Made by a program: the position numbers and the translations under genes. Shown one piece after another: positions 9,721 through 20,277 of a DNA stretch of 29,408 nucleotides. Each line of letters opens with the position of its first letter. Positions within the stretch are counted from its first letter, which is position 1. The stretch lies in NCBI GenBank assembly GCA_946803715.1, contig CAMPET010000020.1, positions 168,861 through 198,268 of the forward strand. Direction: 5' to 3'. Below the pieces are notes generated by a model. The model was not told where the DNA came from. It saw only the letters and a program-made list of their open reading frames with translations, and did not search any database. This DNA is from Beroe ovata (taxonomy: Eukaryota; Ctenophora; Nuda; Beroida; Beroidae).

Positions 9721-10995
9721 CTGAAAAATATTATATAGACTGGGCCCCGGGGTAATTCATCGCATGGATAGATATGAGAATTGCGGATGGAGTGACGAAT
9801 AGGGGTTAGTCTATCAATAAGAAGGATCTTCATGAATCTTATGAATGAGGTATCTTCATGAATCTAGAGAAAGCAATGGTGCATTTGCCATATCAATACT
9901 ATTGCGAGTAATTCTTTGAGTCTCAGCACTTATCGTGACCCATCTAAATCGCCACCTATATCTAAATCGCTATCCTATGAGGGATTGATGTCTCATAATA
10001 TTCGACTCGGGGGACACTATATAACATTGTTCAAGCAAGATGAGTGTATTAGACGAGGTTCTAACTATATAGTGCACGCCCATATAAGGGAAAGCAATAA
10101 ATCCATCTGAGCATTATTGACGAATATCATGATAGTATAGCTTGGTGGATATAATTTCATCACAGGGATACGCTTATGAAGTTCCTGATTATCAAATTGG
10201 AGTAATTAAAACACTCCAATTCTTCTGAAAATCTGGAAATTAATTCACATTAGATTTTTAATTAGGATCGTCAAGTGGATTGTATTGTGTGTTCTCGTGT
10301 GCGTCATAAAAGGGAAATTGTATCTTTTATTCTGTCCCTCTACAGCAAGATTTAGGGAGGAATTTTACAAGGAATGAGAGAAGTCATTCCGGCGTTCATG
10401 AAGGAGAAAATCTCGTTATCGAAATTTCTCCAGAATTTAGTGAGCCGTACCGATTCAATCCACGAATTCACCAAGTATGCTTAGTATGGCGGGGGTGGGG
10501 GTCAAAGTGGGGAGATGAAACCTTGATTTCAGTTAAAATAACCCTGTAGCTCCCACGAAGATTTATAGAAAAACACAAACCCATTATGTTTCAATCATCT
10601 TGGTTACCCAACATTCATCATACGCATCACTTCTCAAATCATTCTGACCTCAATTATTCATCGTGTAATATAGCGAACATATATCTGTCACGAAACTATA
10701 GTTCTCAAGAGACAAGTCAAATGATATGAGCTGGTCAATTTGTTCAGAGTGTAAAATAGCCAATATACTCAGAGTAATCTCTAGTATATTACCATTCACA
10801 GATAAGGCAGAATTACCACCGATAAAATAACGGGGAATATGCTTCATGGTGATGCCGCTATAAGAGCATCTTGAATCATGACGACAAGGAAAGTAAGATG
10901 ATTCCGTTTCAACTATCGAATATAAAACGATCGTGTGTGGTTACGATAGTTATGACGATAGTTATGACGATAGTTATGACTTATGTGTTACTAAC
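9721..10995 (-). other. Intron upstream of the Rab P-loop exon; one unassigned open segment
   Basis: Mostly AT-rich. At 10345-10480, after a CCCTCTACAG-like acceptor on the + strand, several frames are open on both strands. One + frame gives a 36-residue helical-looking peptide starting at 10375 (MREVIPAF...) with TAG after it. None joins the neighbouring exons in frame, so I do not call it. A 12-base unit (GATAGTTATGAC) is repeated three times at 10945-10980. Confidence 0.4.
10945..10980. repeat. Three tandem copies of a 12-bp unit
   Basis: GATAGTTATGAC is present three times with no mismatch at 10945-10956, 10957-10968 and 10969-10980, just beyond the proposed donor of the linker exon. Confidence 0.9.
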
Positions 10996-11395
10996 GGCAG
11001 GTTCCCTGCGAGGCATAGCATAATCAGCGCACACTTCCCTCCTCTTAGTAACGACTGTCTTGCTCCCGAACGAGAACGCAAGGGACTTATTCCTCAAGTT
11101 TTGACTCCCAAATCCACGGTCCCTCCTCAATCGAGCAAACTTCTCACGGGGGTCCGTTCCTGCTGTTGCCAAATCATCCAGACTCTTCCACATCTTCTTC
11201 TCAAAGTTTACGTCGAGGAAGCCACCATTGGTGGCACTCCTGAAGGCGGAGTCCTGTTGAAGCCACTCTTCACATTGCCATGACAACCGCCTCGATGGCT
11301 CCGCGTCATGGTTGCTATCGCGATCAGGACTAAACGAAAGGTAGGGAATCTGATCACTGCTACGACTACCACTTCTCCCTTCCAACATGAGATAT
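10996..11395 (-). CDS. Probable linker exon upstream of the Rab domain
   Basis: A 133-codon open stretch on the minus strand follows an acceptor (CTTTAG, 11400-11396) and can end at a GTTAGT donor (10995 down) in phase 0, which is what the P-loop exon at 9720 requires. The translated segment is Ser/Arg-rich and basic, with short motifs such as RRLSWQCEEWLQQD, DVNFEKKMWKSLDDL and KFARLRRDRGFG. No known domain is recognised. RRLS-type sites could be kinase targets, but that is inference. As the nearest upstream exon on the same strand with matching phase, it is probably the disordered linker of the Rab protein. A separate gene cannot be excluded. Confidence 0.55.
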
Positions 11396-12008
11396 CTAAA
11401 GTTGATAACTATATAATATGAATCCAAACACAAGGAAATATATTTGAGAGAGCGGTATATAGATACAGAGATCCAACGGAAGAGAAGAGTGCTGAGAGGT
11501 GAGAAAAACAACACAAATCATAGAAATAGCTGCAAAATGTACGCAGAGCAGTACCAGGGGATGGATCAAGTTACTACTGCTGTCGAGGGTTGCTAAATCC
11601 ACCATGAGTGGTGTCTTATGACGGAGAAAACAGTTCAGGGTGAAGCAGCAGAGGCAAAATTGGGTTGTTGGGGTTGGAATAGGAAGAGAAAATTGGAGGT
11701 GGTTGAGCTGACATATCAATCATGAAGGATGGAATGACACTATCAAGAGAGACGCTAGGTAGCTATCTCAGTATCTATGTATCTATGTATGGGTGGGCCA
11801 AAGGAGAAGCAAGATTTACGTATAATCCAGGGCTGGGTAGGTCAGTATCACCTGTGACGTGCAACCTACCTCCCTCACTCTCAGCAAAGAGAGGTGGGGG
11901 AAATGGCACGTGTGTACATGATACAGGCAGGTGTGATTTGGGTATTTATGTAATTCAGGAGACTGAGATGGTAAATGAGGGGGGTGAGGGAGGAGAGAGA
12001 GAGGGGGG

Positions 12009-12235
12009 NNNNNNNNNNNNNNNNNNNNNNNNNNNNNNNNNNNNNNNNNNNNNNNNNNNNNNNNNNNNNNNNNNNNNNNNNNNNNNNNNNNNNNNNNNNN
12101 NNNNNNNNNNNNNNNNNNNNNNNNNNNNNNNNNNNNNNNNNNNNNNNNNNNNNNNNNNNNNNNNNNNNNNNNNNNNNNNNNNNNNNNNNNNNNNNNNNNN
12201 NNNNNNNNNNNNNNNNNNNNNNNNNNNNNNNNNNN
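12009..12235. other. Assembly gap (227 Ns)
   Basis: A run of N lies between a GA-rich stretch and a CA microsatellite. It falls inside the proposed Rab gene upstream region and could hide an exon. Open frames that cross it are artefacts. Confidence 0.98.
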
Positions 12236-12266
<31 letters not shown>

Positions 12267-12303
12267 GAGACACACACACACACACACACACATACACACA
12301 CAA
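12236..12303. repeat. (CA)n microsatellite
   Basis: Nearly pure CA dinucleotides with a few A, G and T interruptions, directly after the N run. Confidence 0.95.
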
Positions 12304-12654
12304 ACAAAACTACCGATTATCATTCCTTAGGATCTGGTAGTTATTATCACAGAGGTAGTAATCACAAGTTATTTACCCGATGAAAAGGGTCTCAGGTTTT
12401 CTCTTTCTCTGGCTGACCGGGCTATAATTTCAAGTGTGAACGTGATTTGCGCCCCAACAAATCCCCACTCCCAAGATATCACATTGTGTTTGAGAGCTAA
12501 TGTCTGACAATTGTGAGGCAAAGACCAGATATATACTAGGGGTATACTTGGTATATAAGGGAGTCCAGTATAATAAGGTATAATGAGCGAGATGGTTGAG
12601 AAAACTAGATTCATACGTCCAGCAAATACTCAAGAGAGAGTGCTATAAATAAGT

Positions 12655-12758
12655 CTGTGTGTGAGTGCGTGTGTGTGTTTGTATGTGTGTGTGTGTGTGT
12701 GTGTTTGTGTGTGTGTATGAGTGTGAATGAGTGTGAATGAGTGTGTGTGTGTGTGTGT
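12655..12758. repeat. (GT)n-rich microsatellite
   Basis: A GT/GTGA tract with TGAATGAGTG interruptions. The His/Thr- or Cys/Val-rich frames over it are repeat translations, not genes. Confidence 0.95.
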
Positions 12759-12912
12759 TCTCGCCTTATCTGGCAGCATCGCAGTCTCGCAGTTCGCCTC
12801 CTCATCACAGACATCATTAGCTTCTTCCTGCCCAGGCTCGACTCTGATTGGCTCACTGGGGTCACTGGTCACGTGATTCTCCATACAACATATCACTTCT
12901 CCAACCCCATAC

Positions 12913-12943
12913 CTCTTAGAGATGAACAGATCTATCTCGTTCA
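12913..12943 (-). CDS. Possible 31-nt mini-exon of the Rab-linked transcript
   Basis: On the minus strand, TTTTCTGTAAATAG is followed by a 31-base segment ending at AAGAG|GTATGG, encoding NEIDLFISK plus a split codon. It leaves two bases, which is what the exon at 11395 needs (AG+A gives Arg). The open frame continues past the donor into an acidic segment down to about 12760 (many E and D, paired Cys), so a longer alternative exon is possible. The support is phase and splice-site fit only. Confidence 0.3.
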
Positions 12944-13411
12944 CTATTTACAGAAAATCGCAGCTACTTTTACCCAAGCTTAGCTGACGTCAAATATAGA
13001 ATCCCTCAAGCGAGCTTATAATAATACAATTCTTATTCATATTTTCAAAGATAAAGGCGACCCACGTCAGAGCTCCCCGAAAAGTGGCGAGACTTACTGA
13101 AATAAGCAAGGATTTATGGTAATATAGTTACGGGCCCACGCACTAGCTGTGTACGAATACGTTGAGACGAGTTGAATCAACTATACAAACACGGAGTAAA
13201 GAGTACGTACATGTGTGTCTGTGTATGTATATAATCGCTGCTTATAGCATGTGTTTTCTAAATTAATGAGTTTGGAGAAGTAGCGGGCAGAATACGAGGG
13301 GGAACTTTGCCAGAGAACTTTGGACGAAAATCTACACGAGATTTCATCATGATCGTGAGCTTATCTTGCAGTTATTGTCCAAATAGTCCTTTCGAAATGA
13401 GCGTACAACTT

Positions 13412-13531
13412 GAGCAACATACATAGAAATGTACAAGAATCTGTGAGCAACATACATAGGAATGTACAACAATCTGTGAACAACATACATAGGAATGTAC
13501 AACAATCTGTGAGCAACATACATAGGAAATG
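13412..13531. repeat. 33-bp tandem repeat, about 3.6 copies
   Basis: Units at 13412-13444, 13445-13477, 13478-13510 and a partial at 13511-13531, each starting GAGCAACATACATAG (GAACAAC in the third) and ending AATCTGT. The period is divisible by 3, so the reverse strand reads as an 11-residue repeat, but no gene context supports coding. Confidence 0.93.
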
Positions 13532-13561
13532 AACAGCTTCACATACCCATACATCTTCACT

Positions 13562-13589
13562 TACACACACACACTCACACACACACTCN

Positions 13590-13656
<67 letters not shown>
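13562..13656. repeat. (CA)n microsatellite with single N
   Basis: CA repeats interrupted by the N at 13589 and by CACTCA near the left edge. The single N probably marks a collapsed or joined contig. Confidence 0.95.
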
Positions 13657-13657
<1 letters not shown>

Positions 13658-14427
13658 TATGTGAGAGACCTGCAAGACCAATGCAACGTATTGTTGTAAT
13701 TAAGTATTCTCTCTAAACTGCTTTCCAAGCTGGACAAGGGAGGAAGAGGGGGAAGGAGAGAGATATAACTGTGTAGTAAATATTATGCTAAATAGTAAAA
13801 GAGGGGACGTTTCAAAAAAACCTAAAGAATAAGAACTCAAGAATAAGTATGTTGAAGTATAAGTATGTTCTGAAGAAGAAGGATTTACGAGGCTCATGTG
13901 GATAACACAATTTGGTCAGTATAGTAGGATCTGGGATGAGATCACGGCATGCTAGCGATCCCTCTACACAAATAGATGCAGTGTATTAAGATGTGAGCGC
14001 GGATTTAGTGCATAATTAGCGAGATAATTAGCCACTTCAGTAATTAGCTTGTACGGAAGTTGTCATGACAACGAAATTCATGACTAAACCGGATGAATGA
14101 ATGAAGCATGTAAACTCAGCTCTAAATTTGCATAGATCAGGGAGAGCTATTATCGGTGGAAAATACATCTAAAACCGTTTACCACGAGAGTAGGTTACTA
14201 AGGACCGTATTATATGCGTGTGCATACCGTTTTCATGCCGTTATATGCATAAAATTCATCTAGTACTTATTCATCTAGTACAGGATATATAAGAAAGGTG
14301 TGTAATGATAAACGGCCTAAGTGCGAAGCTTTTCTGAAATTGCCTTTTCTAAGAAAATGTATAAATACCTAGGTACCTACTTCATACTTTCGAAAAAATG
14401 TAAAGCAACCAATCATGTACCACTTAC

Positions 14428-14717
14428 CGTGCACAGACAATCATACTTTCGATGCTCCTTTGCTCCTTTATCAAACTTCTCAACAAACAGATTCTTCAAG
14501 AACATCCAGATACGCTGCCAGAATCTCCCACAGGAACACCCCTCACTCAGCTCATCTTCAGTCCCAAATTCGGAGAAAAGTTTGGAGCAAGCACAGCAGA
14601 TGCCCTTCTCACGAGCTTCACCCTTCATTTGCCCGGCGTTATACTCCAGCCCATCATCATTGCTGGAGTAGTTTTCATCAGAAGAACAGTCTGATGAATC
14701 CTCTTCCCATTCCATTG
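14428..14717 (-). CDS. Acidic, cysteine-rich exon of unknown family
   Basis: On the minus strand, an acceptor (CTTGCTCAG, 14719-14718) is followed by 96 open codons and a strong donor ACG|GTAAGT at 14427. The first in-frame ATG is at 14715-14713, two bases into the exon, so it may be a start codon after a 5' UTR intron or an internal Met. The first 25 residues are very acidic and Ser-rich (EDSSDCSSDE). The second half has clustered cysteines (ICCACSKLF, EGCSCGRFW, YDCLC) around an aromatic helix-like segment with WMFLKNLF. The Cys pattern could bind metal or be palmitoylated; I recognise no family. It lies upstream of, and on the same strand as, the Rab exons, but its phase-0 end does not match the mini-exon start, so membership of that gene is unproven. 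Confidence 0.55.
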
Positions 14718-15487
14718 CTGAGCAAGATTCTCGACAGAGGATAGGGTCTTTAACAAAGTGGGGTGAGCAAGATTCTTGGTAACTTTAAAAAAAGGAGAAA
14801 ATCCCCCTTTTGGAGGAGACAATCTCTGAAGAATAGGTCTAGGTGTGGCCTTCGTTATCTATGATCGAAACCGATTCGCAGGCGGACCAAACAGACTCTT
14901 CCTATCAACTGATACGCTTCTTTGTGATCTTCATAACTTTGCAACACTCTTCACACGCCTACATAAGGATGATAAAATAAAAGAACAGAATACTTAATAA
15001 CAGTTGAGAACTGAGAAAAGTCACCTGATATATGCACGGAAAGCACAACAAAAACAGATTAACAACAACACAGGGTCTATAGCAATACACGTGGATAGGA
15101 CCATGTCTTCATCGTCATTATCACATGGAAAAAGTGATTATACTGTGAGAATGCCTTGTACAACTCCATTGAGCTGCAAAAATACACTTATCCAGCTGCT
15201 GCAGGGAATCGTAGCAGAAAAGGTCAAGGTGGTGAAACGCATCGATATTTTGGGTGAAGTCCCTATTCCGTACATTCAGCACTGAGACACGAGCATTACA
15301 AAACCTATATTATCCAAAGCTATATACAAAACCTATATTATCCTAGGCTAAGTGAGAGATCAATGGCTCACTCTTAGCGCGCGTGTCAATTCCTATAATA
15401 ACGATAATTGAGGACTATATACGAATACAATGGAAGAATGGAAGTCCTTGTAGGTATAGCGACGCTATACACACTCTGACTATAAAA

Positions 15488-15495
15488 CAAATGTA

Positions 15496-15541
<46 letters not shown>

Positions 15542-15571
15542 TNTGTGTGTGTGTGTGTGTGTGTGTGTGTG
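15488..15571. repeat. (GT)n microsatellite with single N
   Basis: A GT tract interrupted by the N at 15543, probably an unresolved repeat length or contig join. Confidence 0.95.
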
Positions 15572-17026
15572 GACTGTGACAAGTAAGGCATGTGTGCAGA
15601 AAAGGTGTTCAGTGTGCAGGGAAGATGGAGAAAGGTGTGCACTATAGTGTGCAGTTGGAAGATGAGGGCTATACTGCTCTCCACATTGAAAAGCTGGACA
15701 CTGGGTTGTCTAACGCTTGAACCCTATTGTTGCAAGATGGGCATAACACACACACACGGCAACATTTGGTTGAGTTAATGAATTCGACCCGACCTCACAA
15801 TATTCACTGACATATATCCATGATAGGATGATAATAGCCGTGAATGGGGCTAATTAGCGACTAATTAGCGACTAATTATCGCTTAGAGGAGCCATGGCAA
15901 TAGCCAAGGGGCAAGGGAGTTGGTGTTGGGAGATTTAATGATTCAGGAAATCGCTGCTTATTCCCGAATATGTAACAAAAGTCACATGCGACGAACGGAA
16001 AAATCTGCAAGATGTGTAATTGGTTGATGACAAGTTTATTTTGCCAGGAATCTTAAAACATTTGGTCCTACCGACTCCCTATGATGAGCAGTGCATGCAG
16101 GATGTCTTTGCTTCTCAAATTCCAAGGGTTCATCTGCTATACAGCCATCTACCCCCTCTAGGGACCAAGGGGCTGTCCAATGTCCATAGATGATTCCTTT
16201 GGTCACTACAGCTGATGTTATGCTGGCAACATAGGGCACATGTAACAGCTATGATATATGTGACCTCGCATAATAATACTATCGATGGATGATCTAATGG
16301 AGCTCTACAATGGCTCATTGTGCCGGCACACGCACTCTAATAGCTAGAAGAGCAGCTGATTGACACACTAGATTCGTCAATTGATTACCCGTCCATTGTG
16401 CTCCTTTGTGCCCTACATCGCAAAGTGTGTCCTTCGCGGAAACACAATTCCCTCTTTCCCAGCTACTACGCAACATATAGCGTCGTACACAATGGTTCCG
16501 TGCTTCCGTCGATGTCATTATTATGAAGACATTTGGGGTATATTGAAGTGCCATCATCAAAATTATTGATCCTTCAGTAAAATTACATTGCTCCTTCATT
16601 AAAAATGACGACCCAACTTATTGCGCCATCATCACTAGAATCGTTCATGCATTATGCCCGTCAATAAAGCACAGAATTACATCATTATTGGTAATATTCT
16701 CTTGCTGGCTCCAACTCTACTGAGTGAGTCGCTCAGAAACTTTGATGTTTGAACGACGGTTTTTAGAAGAAGCGGGTCAAAGAAATCACTGTGTTAGTGA
16801 GATCATACTCACTATAATGTGCAATTCGTCTGACCGTGTCGACAACCGGTCTAACTTCCTCTGTTTATGTCACATGATCGCACAACGAGAGCTCCTTCAC
16901 TATAAACTACACACGTCACAAACACAATGTCTGCGAGACTCAAGGGGGAAGGGGGTGGCTAACTCAAACACAATCCTATTGAACCGATGTGTATGTGATG
17001 TTTTCTACAGAATATGAGAGTCAGCC

Positions 17027-17062
17027 AAAAACAACATTAAACCAACATCAACAATAGAGCAA
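17027..17062 (+). repeat. 36-bp direct repeat, copy 1
   Basis: Identical over 36 bases to 17797-17832. It contains AACAACATTAAACC and ends in AATAGAGCAA. The neighbouring sequence is rich in the shorter motif GCAACATT (17229-17261), suggesting a decayed repeat family. Confidence 0.9.
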
Positions 17063-17446
17063 CATATAATCATACAGAAAAAAACAGAACAACATTGCTT
17101 TCTGCTGAGTTGATCATTGTGCCAGACAAACTCACAGAATGAGTGTAAGGCAAACAATTGAACCCACACACACACATTGAGTTCAGATATAACAGTTGCC
17201 TACCAATTACCATACAACCGAAACAATGTGTAGCAACATTGAAAGAGAGCAACATTGAGAGGGCAAGACTCTCGGATATAATCGATAATGGTCGAGTAGA
17301 ATGCCCAATCCGAGATAGCAAAATGTCTGTAGTAGACAATTAGACATTGGAATATCTTCTACGGAAAGGGGGAGAAGGCATCGGTGATCGAGGAGCGCAG
17401 GGGGTTGCACAACTGAGAAATGTGTCACGTGGGAAAATAGAAATCT

Positions 17447-17456
17447 GTCACGTGAC
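17447..17456. promoter_or_regulatory. GTCACGTGAC E-box (CLEAR/USF-type)
   Basis: A perfect 10-bp palindrome GTCACGTGAC, with a second E-box GTCACGTGGG 23 bases upstream (17424-17433). bHLH-zip factors of the USF/MITF/TFE kind bind such sites. No adjacent gene start is evident. Confidence 0.4.
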
Positions 17457-17796
17457 ACCTTACTGGAGTTATACACCACTACCACCCTCAGTTTGCATGG
17501 TTTGTACCCTCAGCACTATATACTGCTGTGTTTTCTCAGGAATAATACACTACCTAAGATACTCCATCGTTGGTTACCTCATCGATTTTCGTTGCATGAG
17601 TGATCCAGATACATGGTTGGATGATTTGTCTCTCTTGGGGTGTGGTTAAAGGTTCAGATATCGCATCGGTATCAATAATCAACCATTGAAAAGAGCCGCT
17701 ATGAGATCATTGACTCTGGGTTTTGATGTGCTACGTGGAGAGAGGCAGATTGGAACATTCGATCTCAGGAAAAGTGAAATACAGATGGAAAGCGGT

Positions 17797-17832
17797 AAAA
17801 ACAACATTAAACCAACATCAACAATAGAGCAA
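17797..17832 (+). repeat. 36-bp direct repeat, copy 2
   Basis: The second exact copy of the 36-base unit at 17027-17062, 770 bases away. Flanks diverge at once on both sides. Confidence 0.9.
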
Positions 17833-18829
17833 AAGGCTGCGGTAAAAACGACGAACGTTGCCAACAACTGGTCATTATATAGCTGCGTACTTGGGAACTT
17901 GATTGTAGATTAATGAAGATTAATTATGATATCTAAGACTCGTCTGTGAGGTGTTAAACAAACACCTGGCACTATTGTAAAGTGTCGAATTTATTAGTAC
18001 TATAGTAGATGGTGGGGGTGGGGTTGGTTGAGGCTCATTATAAAGAGGGCCATATCTTGAATATTTAGAGTAAGGTGCTGTCAGGTTAAAAATAGTGGTG
18101 TCAGCAATGGCTGAAGGGTGGTGTCAACATACCCAATTATCATTCTTGTGCTCCTCTCCATCCCCCTCTCTTCTACTGCACGAAGTTCTCCTCGGGAAAC
18201 ACGGATCATACCCAGGATAGCAGATCATATCCCCCAACTCAATGCGTGGGTGGGGTCAGATTCCCTTCTGATTCCCTCTTTGAGAAGGATCTGAGTTTTT
18301 AAATCTGCGATGAATATGGGCTTTGCTCCAGGTATTTTTCGGGGGCGAAAACTCCTCAGTATTCAGCTACATCCGAGACATCAACCATTACTCGCATTGA
18401 AATGTGGGCGGCATCGAATGTTTCCCTCAGGAATAGCTAAATCATTGGGGAGGGAATAATATGAATGATAGTGTACTGTACAATGTAGCATTTTCAAATA
18501 ATGAATATATGCAGTTTTTTTAAAAGAAAAAAAGTGAGCAAAATGTCGCAACTGAGGAGAGAAATTATGCAGCTTGCGTAGAGTTCGTAGAAAGCTGGTG
18601 CAGGAAAATATAAGCCCCAATCGTGTAGGAGTTGGGGTCAATCAATATACAAATTAGATGTCTCACTGAAATTTCAATTAACAAGGGTGGGGACTGGGGA
18701 GGCAACACAAACAAGTACACAAACAAGTAGGGGAGAGAAATCAGTGTATTTCTCATGGTTAGATGAAGGGGATCCATTGTATCCCTGGACTGAACTCGTC
18801 TATTATTATGGGTACACAGCCATTTATAC

Positions 18830-18881
18830 TCCACGCACACACACCCATACACACATCCATACACACACATACACAAACACA

Positions 18882-18913
<32 letters not shown>

Positions 18914-18942
18914 TACACACACACACACATACACAAACAGAG
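18830..18942. repeat. (CA)n / CATACA microsatellite
   Basis: A compound CACACA and CATACA tract. Thr/His- or Cys/Val-rich frames across it are not genes. Confidence 0.95.
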
Positions 18943-20242
18943 AGGGAATGCTTGTATTATGAATCTTCCTTCTTCATGAATGAGTAGATGTATAAATTCA
19001 TGAGCTGTGATACTCACTCCTGACTACTCGAAGGGAAATGAGCAAATGTATGAAAAATGGAGGTACCCCTAAATCGCAAGGAAAGCACGCTAGGAATTCC
19101 AATTCAGAAAATAACAATATCAGCCGTCCTAAGCTTGATTGGAAGTCGACGCTACAAAACGAATATCAGAAAGTTCAGTGAATATGCTGAACACTCAACC
19201 AGACACGCACGCACACACACACGCACACACAATCATCATTGCGCATTTTAGTGTCTGTGATTTAGATCTCCCTATCAAGAATTAGTGTGGACGTAGATCA
19301 AGTAACCTGCATAAGTACTATAGTAGCTTGCAACGTCATCGGTCATCCACGTATTCCTGCAATAATTGACTTTCTGAAACTATCGTAATTGTGATCCAAT
19401 GAGCTCACCGTTCTTGCACTCGGGCATGTTTCCAATGATTCAGGCGATTTACCGTAGCTCTTATGCTACTGATAGTATATAACCATCTTCCAAATAACCG
19501 AGATCAGCCTGTGTGTGTTGTGTGTTCCCTGGCTGTTGCACAGCAGGGTGTATGAAGTATGATGTGTTTGTTTTCTTGTTTGTCGGTGTACATGATACAA
19601 ATCCACACAGAGAAGGAAACAAATAAGATCCTCTCAATACTGCTTGGATGCTCAAGTATAATAATGCAAGCAAATGGTCATCGGAGTGTTGATAAACGTT
19701 AACAAGACGACAGAAAATAACACCCACTAACATGACAGTACCATTATAAGTGGGGGAGAGAGATCGGGGGGTGGGAGAGAGGGTAATTGTTACCGAACTA
19801 CACATACCCATACGATTACCCAATTATCCAATTATCTAATTAGATTGTGACTGTATGAGGATTCTCATCGATGTGATAGGTGAAAGTTTATATGTGGTAA
19901 TGCATGGCCAAAACCAGCTCTGTCTTTTCCTTAATTGGATTGATGAAACCATGGATAGTCGCAGCATGGCATCAAGTCAAGTGCTTCATTTCTCACGGTC
20001 TTAAAATGTATTTGTACCACCTACGATGATTTCCGAAAGAATTCGGTTTTTGTGAGAAATTCGGCGATTCGCCATCGGCAAACACTACACGATTAAATGA
20101 ACACGATTGAAGTTTATAGTTGCGCTGAAAGTGGATGGCTCGGGAGTTACTAGTGACTACCTACATGAGCTGTAGTGAGAACCATGGTAATTGGGAACTG
20201 TACCTATATATGATTAGTGAACACCCTGGTAACAGTACATGA

Positions 20243-20256
20243 GTTACCATGGCAAC
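20243..20256. promoter_or_regulatory. RFX X-box-like palindrome
   Basis: GTTACCATGGCAAC fits the RFX consensus (GTNRCC, short spacer, RGYAAC) with a 2-base spacer. Related half sites lie at about 20182 (ACCATGGTAAT) and 20226 (CCTGGTAAC). It is just downstream of the donor of exon 20278-20422 on the minus strand. Confidence 0.45.
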
Positions 20257-20277
20257 TATACACTCATCTCTACTCAC

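Larger units (their letters stand above)
11396..12912. other. Intron or intergenic stretch
   Basis: Apart from the N run and the two microsatellites listed separately, I see no supported exon. At 12843-12876 a GATTGGC (reverse CCAAT box) lies about 20 bases from a TCACGTGA E-box, a promoter-like pair. Confidence 0.4.
12944..14427. other. Intron or intergenic stretch
   Basis: Outside the 33-bp tandem repeat and the CA tract I find no exon with splice support. TTCATCTAGTAC is repeated directly at about 14258-14281. Confidence 0.4.
14718..20277. other. 5.5-kb stretch without a supported gene
   Basis: AT-rich, with microsatellites and repeats listed separately. Unassigned open segments: + 15004-15285 (93 codons, ends TGA, no recognisable domain); - about 17706-17578 (about 43 codons ending at a GAG|GTAACC donor); - 19465-19405 (short, donor ACG|GTGAGC, phase compatible with exon 20278). 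At about 15848-15880 the unit CTAATTAGCGA recurs three times. If the Rab gene and the coiled-coil gene are one, this is its largest intron region. Confidence 0.4.

Noticed and set aside
11816-12340. Several long open frames through the N run and CA repeat on both strands
   Set aside because: They exist only because N codons carry no stops and CA/GT repeats read as Thr/His or Cys/Val runs.
13412-13531. CRISPR-like array
   Set aside because: The 33-bp units are directly abutting with no spacers, and the genome is eukaryotic.
13361-13681. Minus-strand repeat protein with an 11-residue period
   Set aside because: The period comes from a 33-bp tandem DNA repeat next to a CA tract; no start, splice or domain support.
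15004-15285. + strand 93-codon frame ending in TGA
   Set aside because: No domain recognised, no clear promoter or splice context, and length compatible with chance; left as unassigned.
16315-16599. 94-codon minus-strand frame and nearby overlapping frames at 16036-16318
   Set aside because: Several frames on both strands are open over the same bases, with no motif or splice signals.
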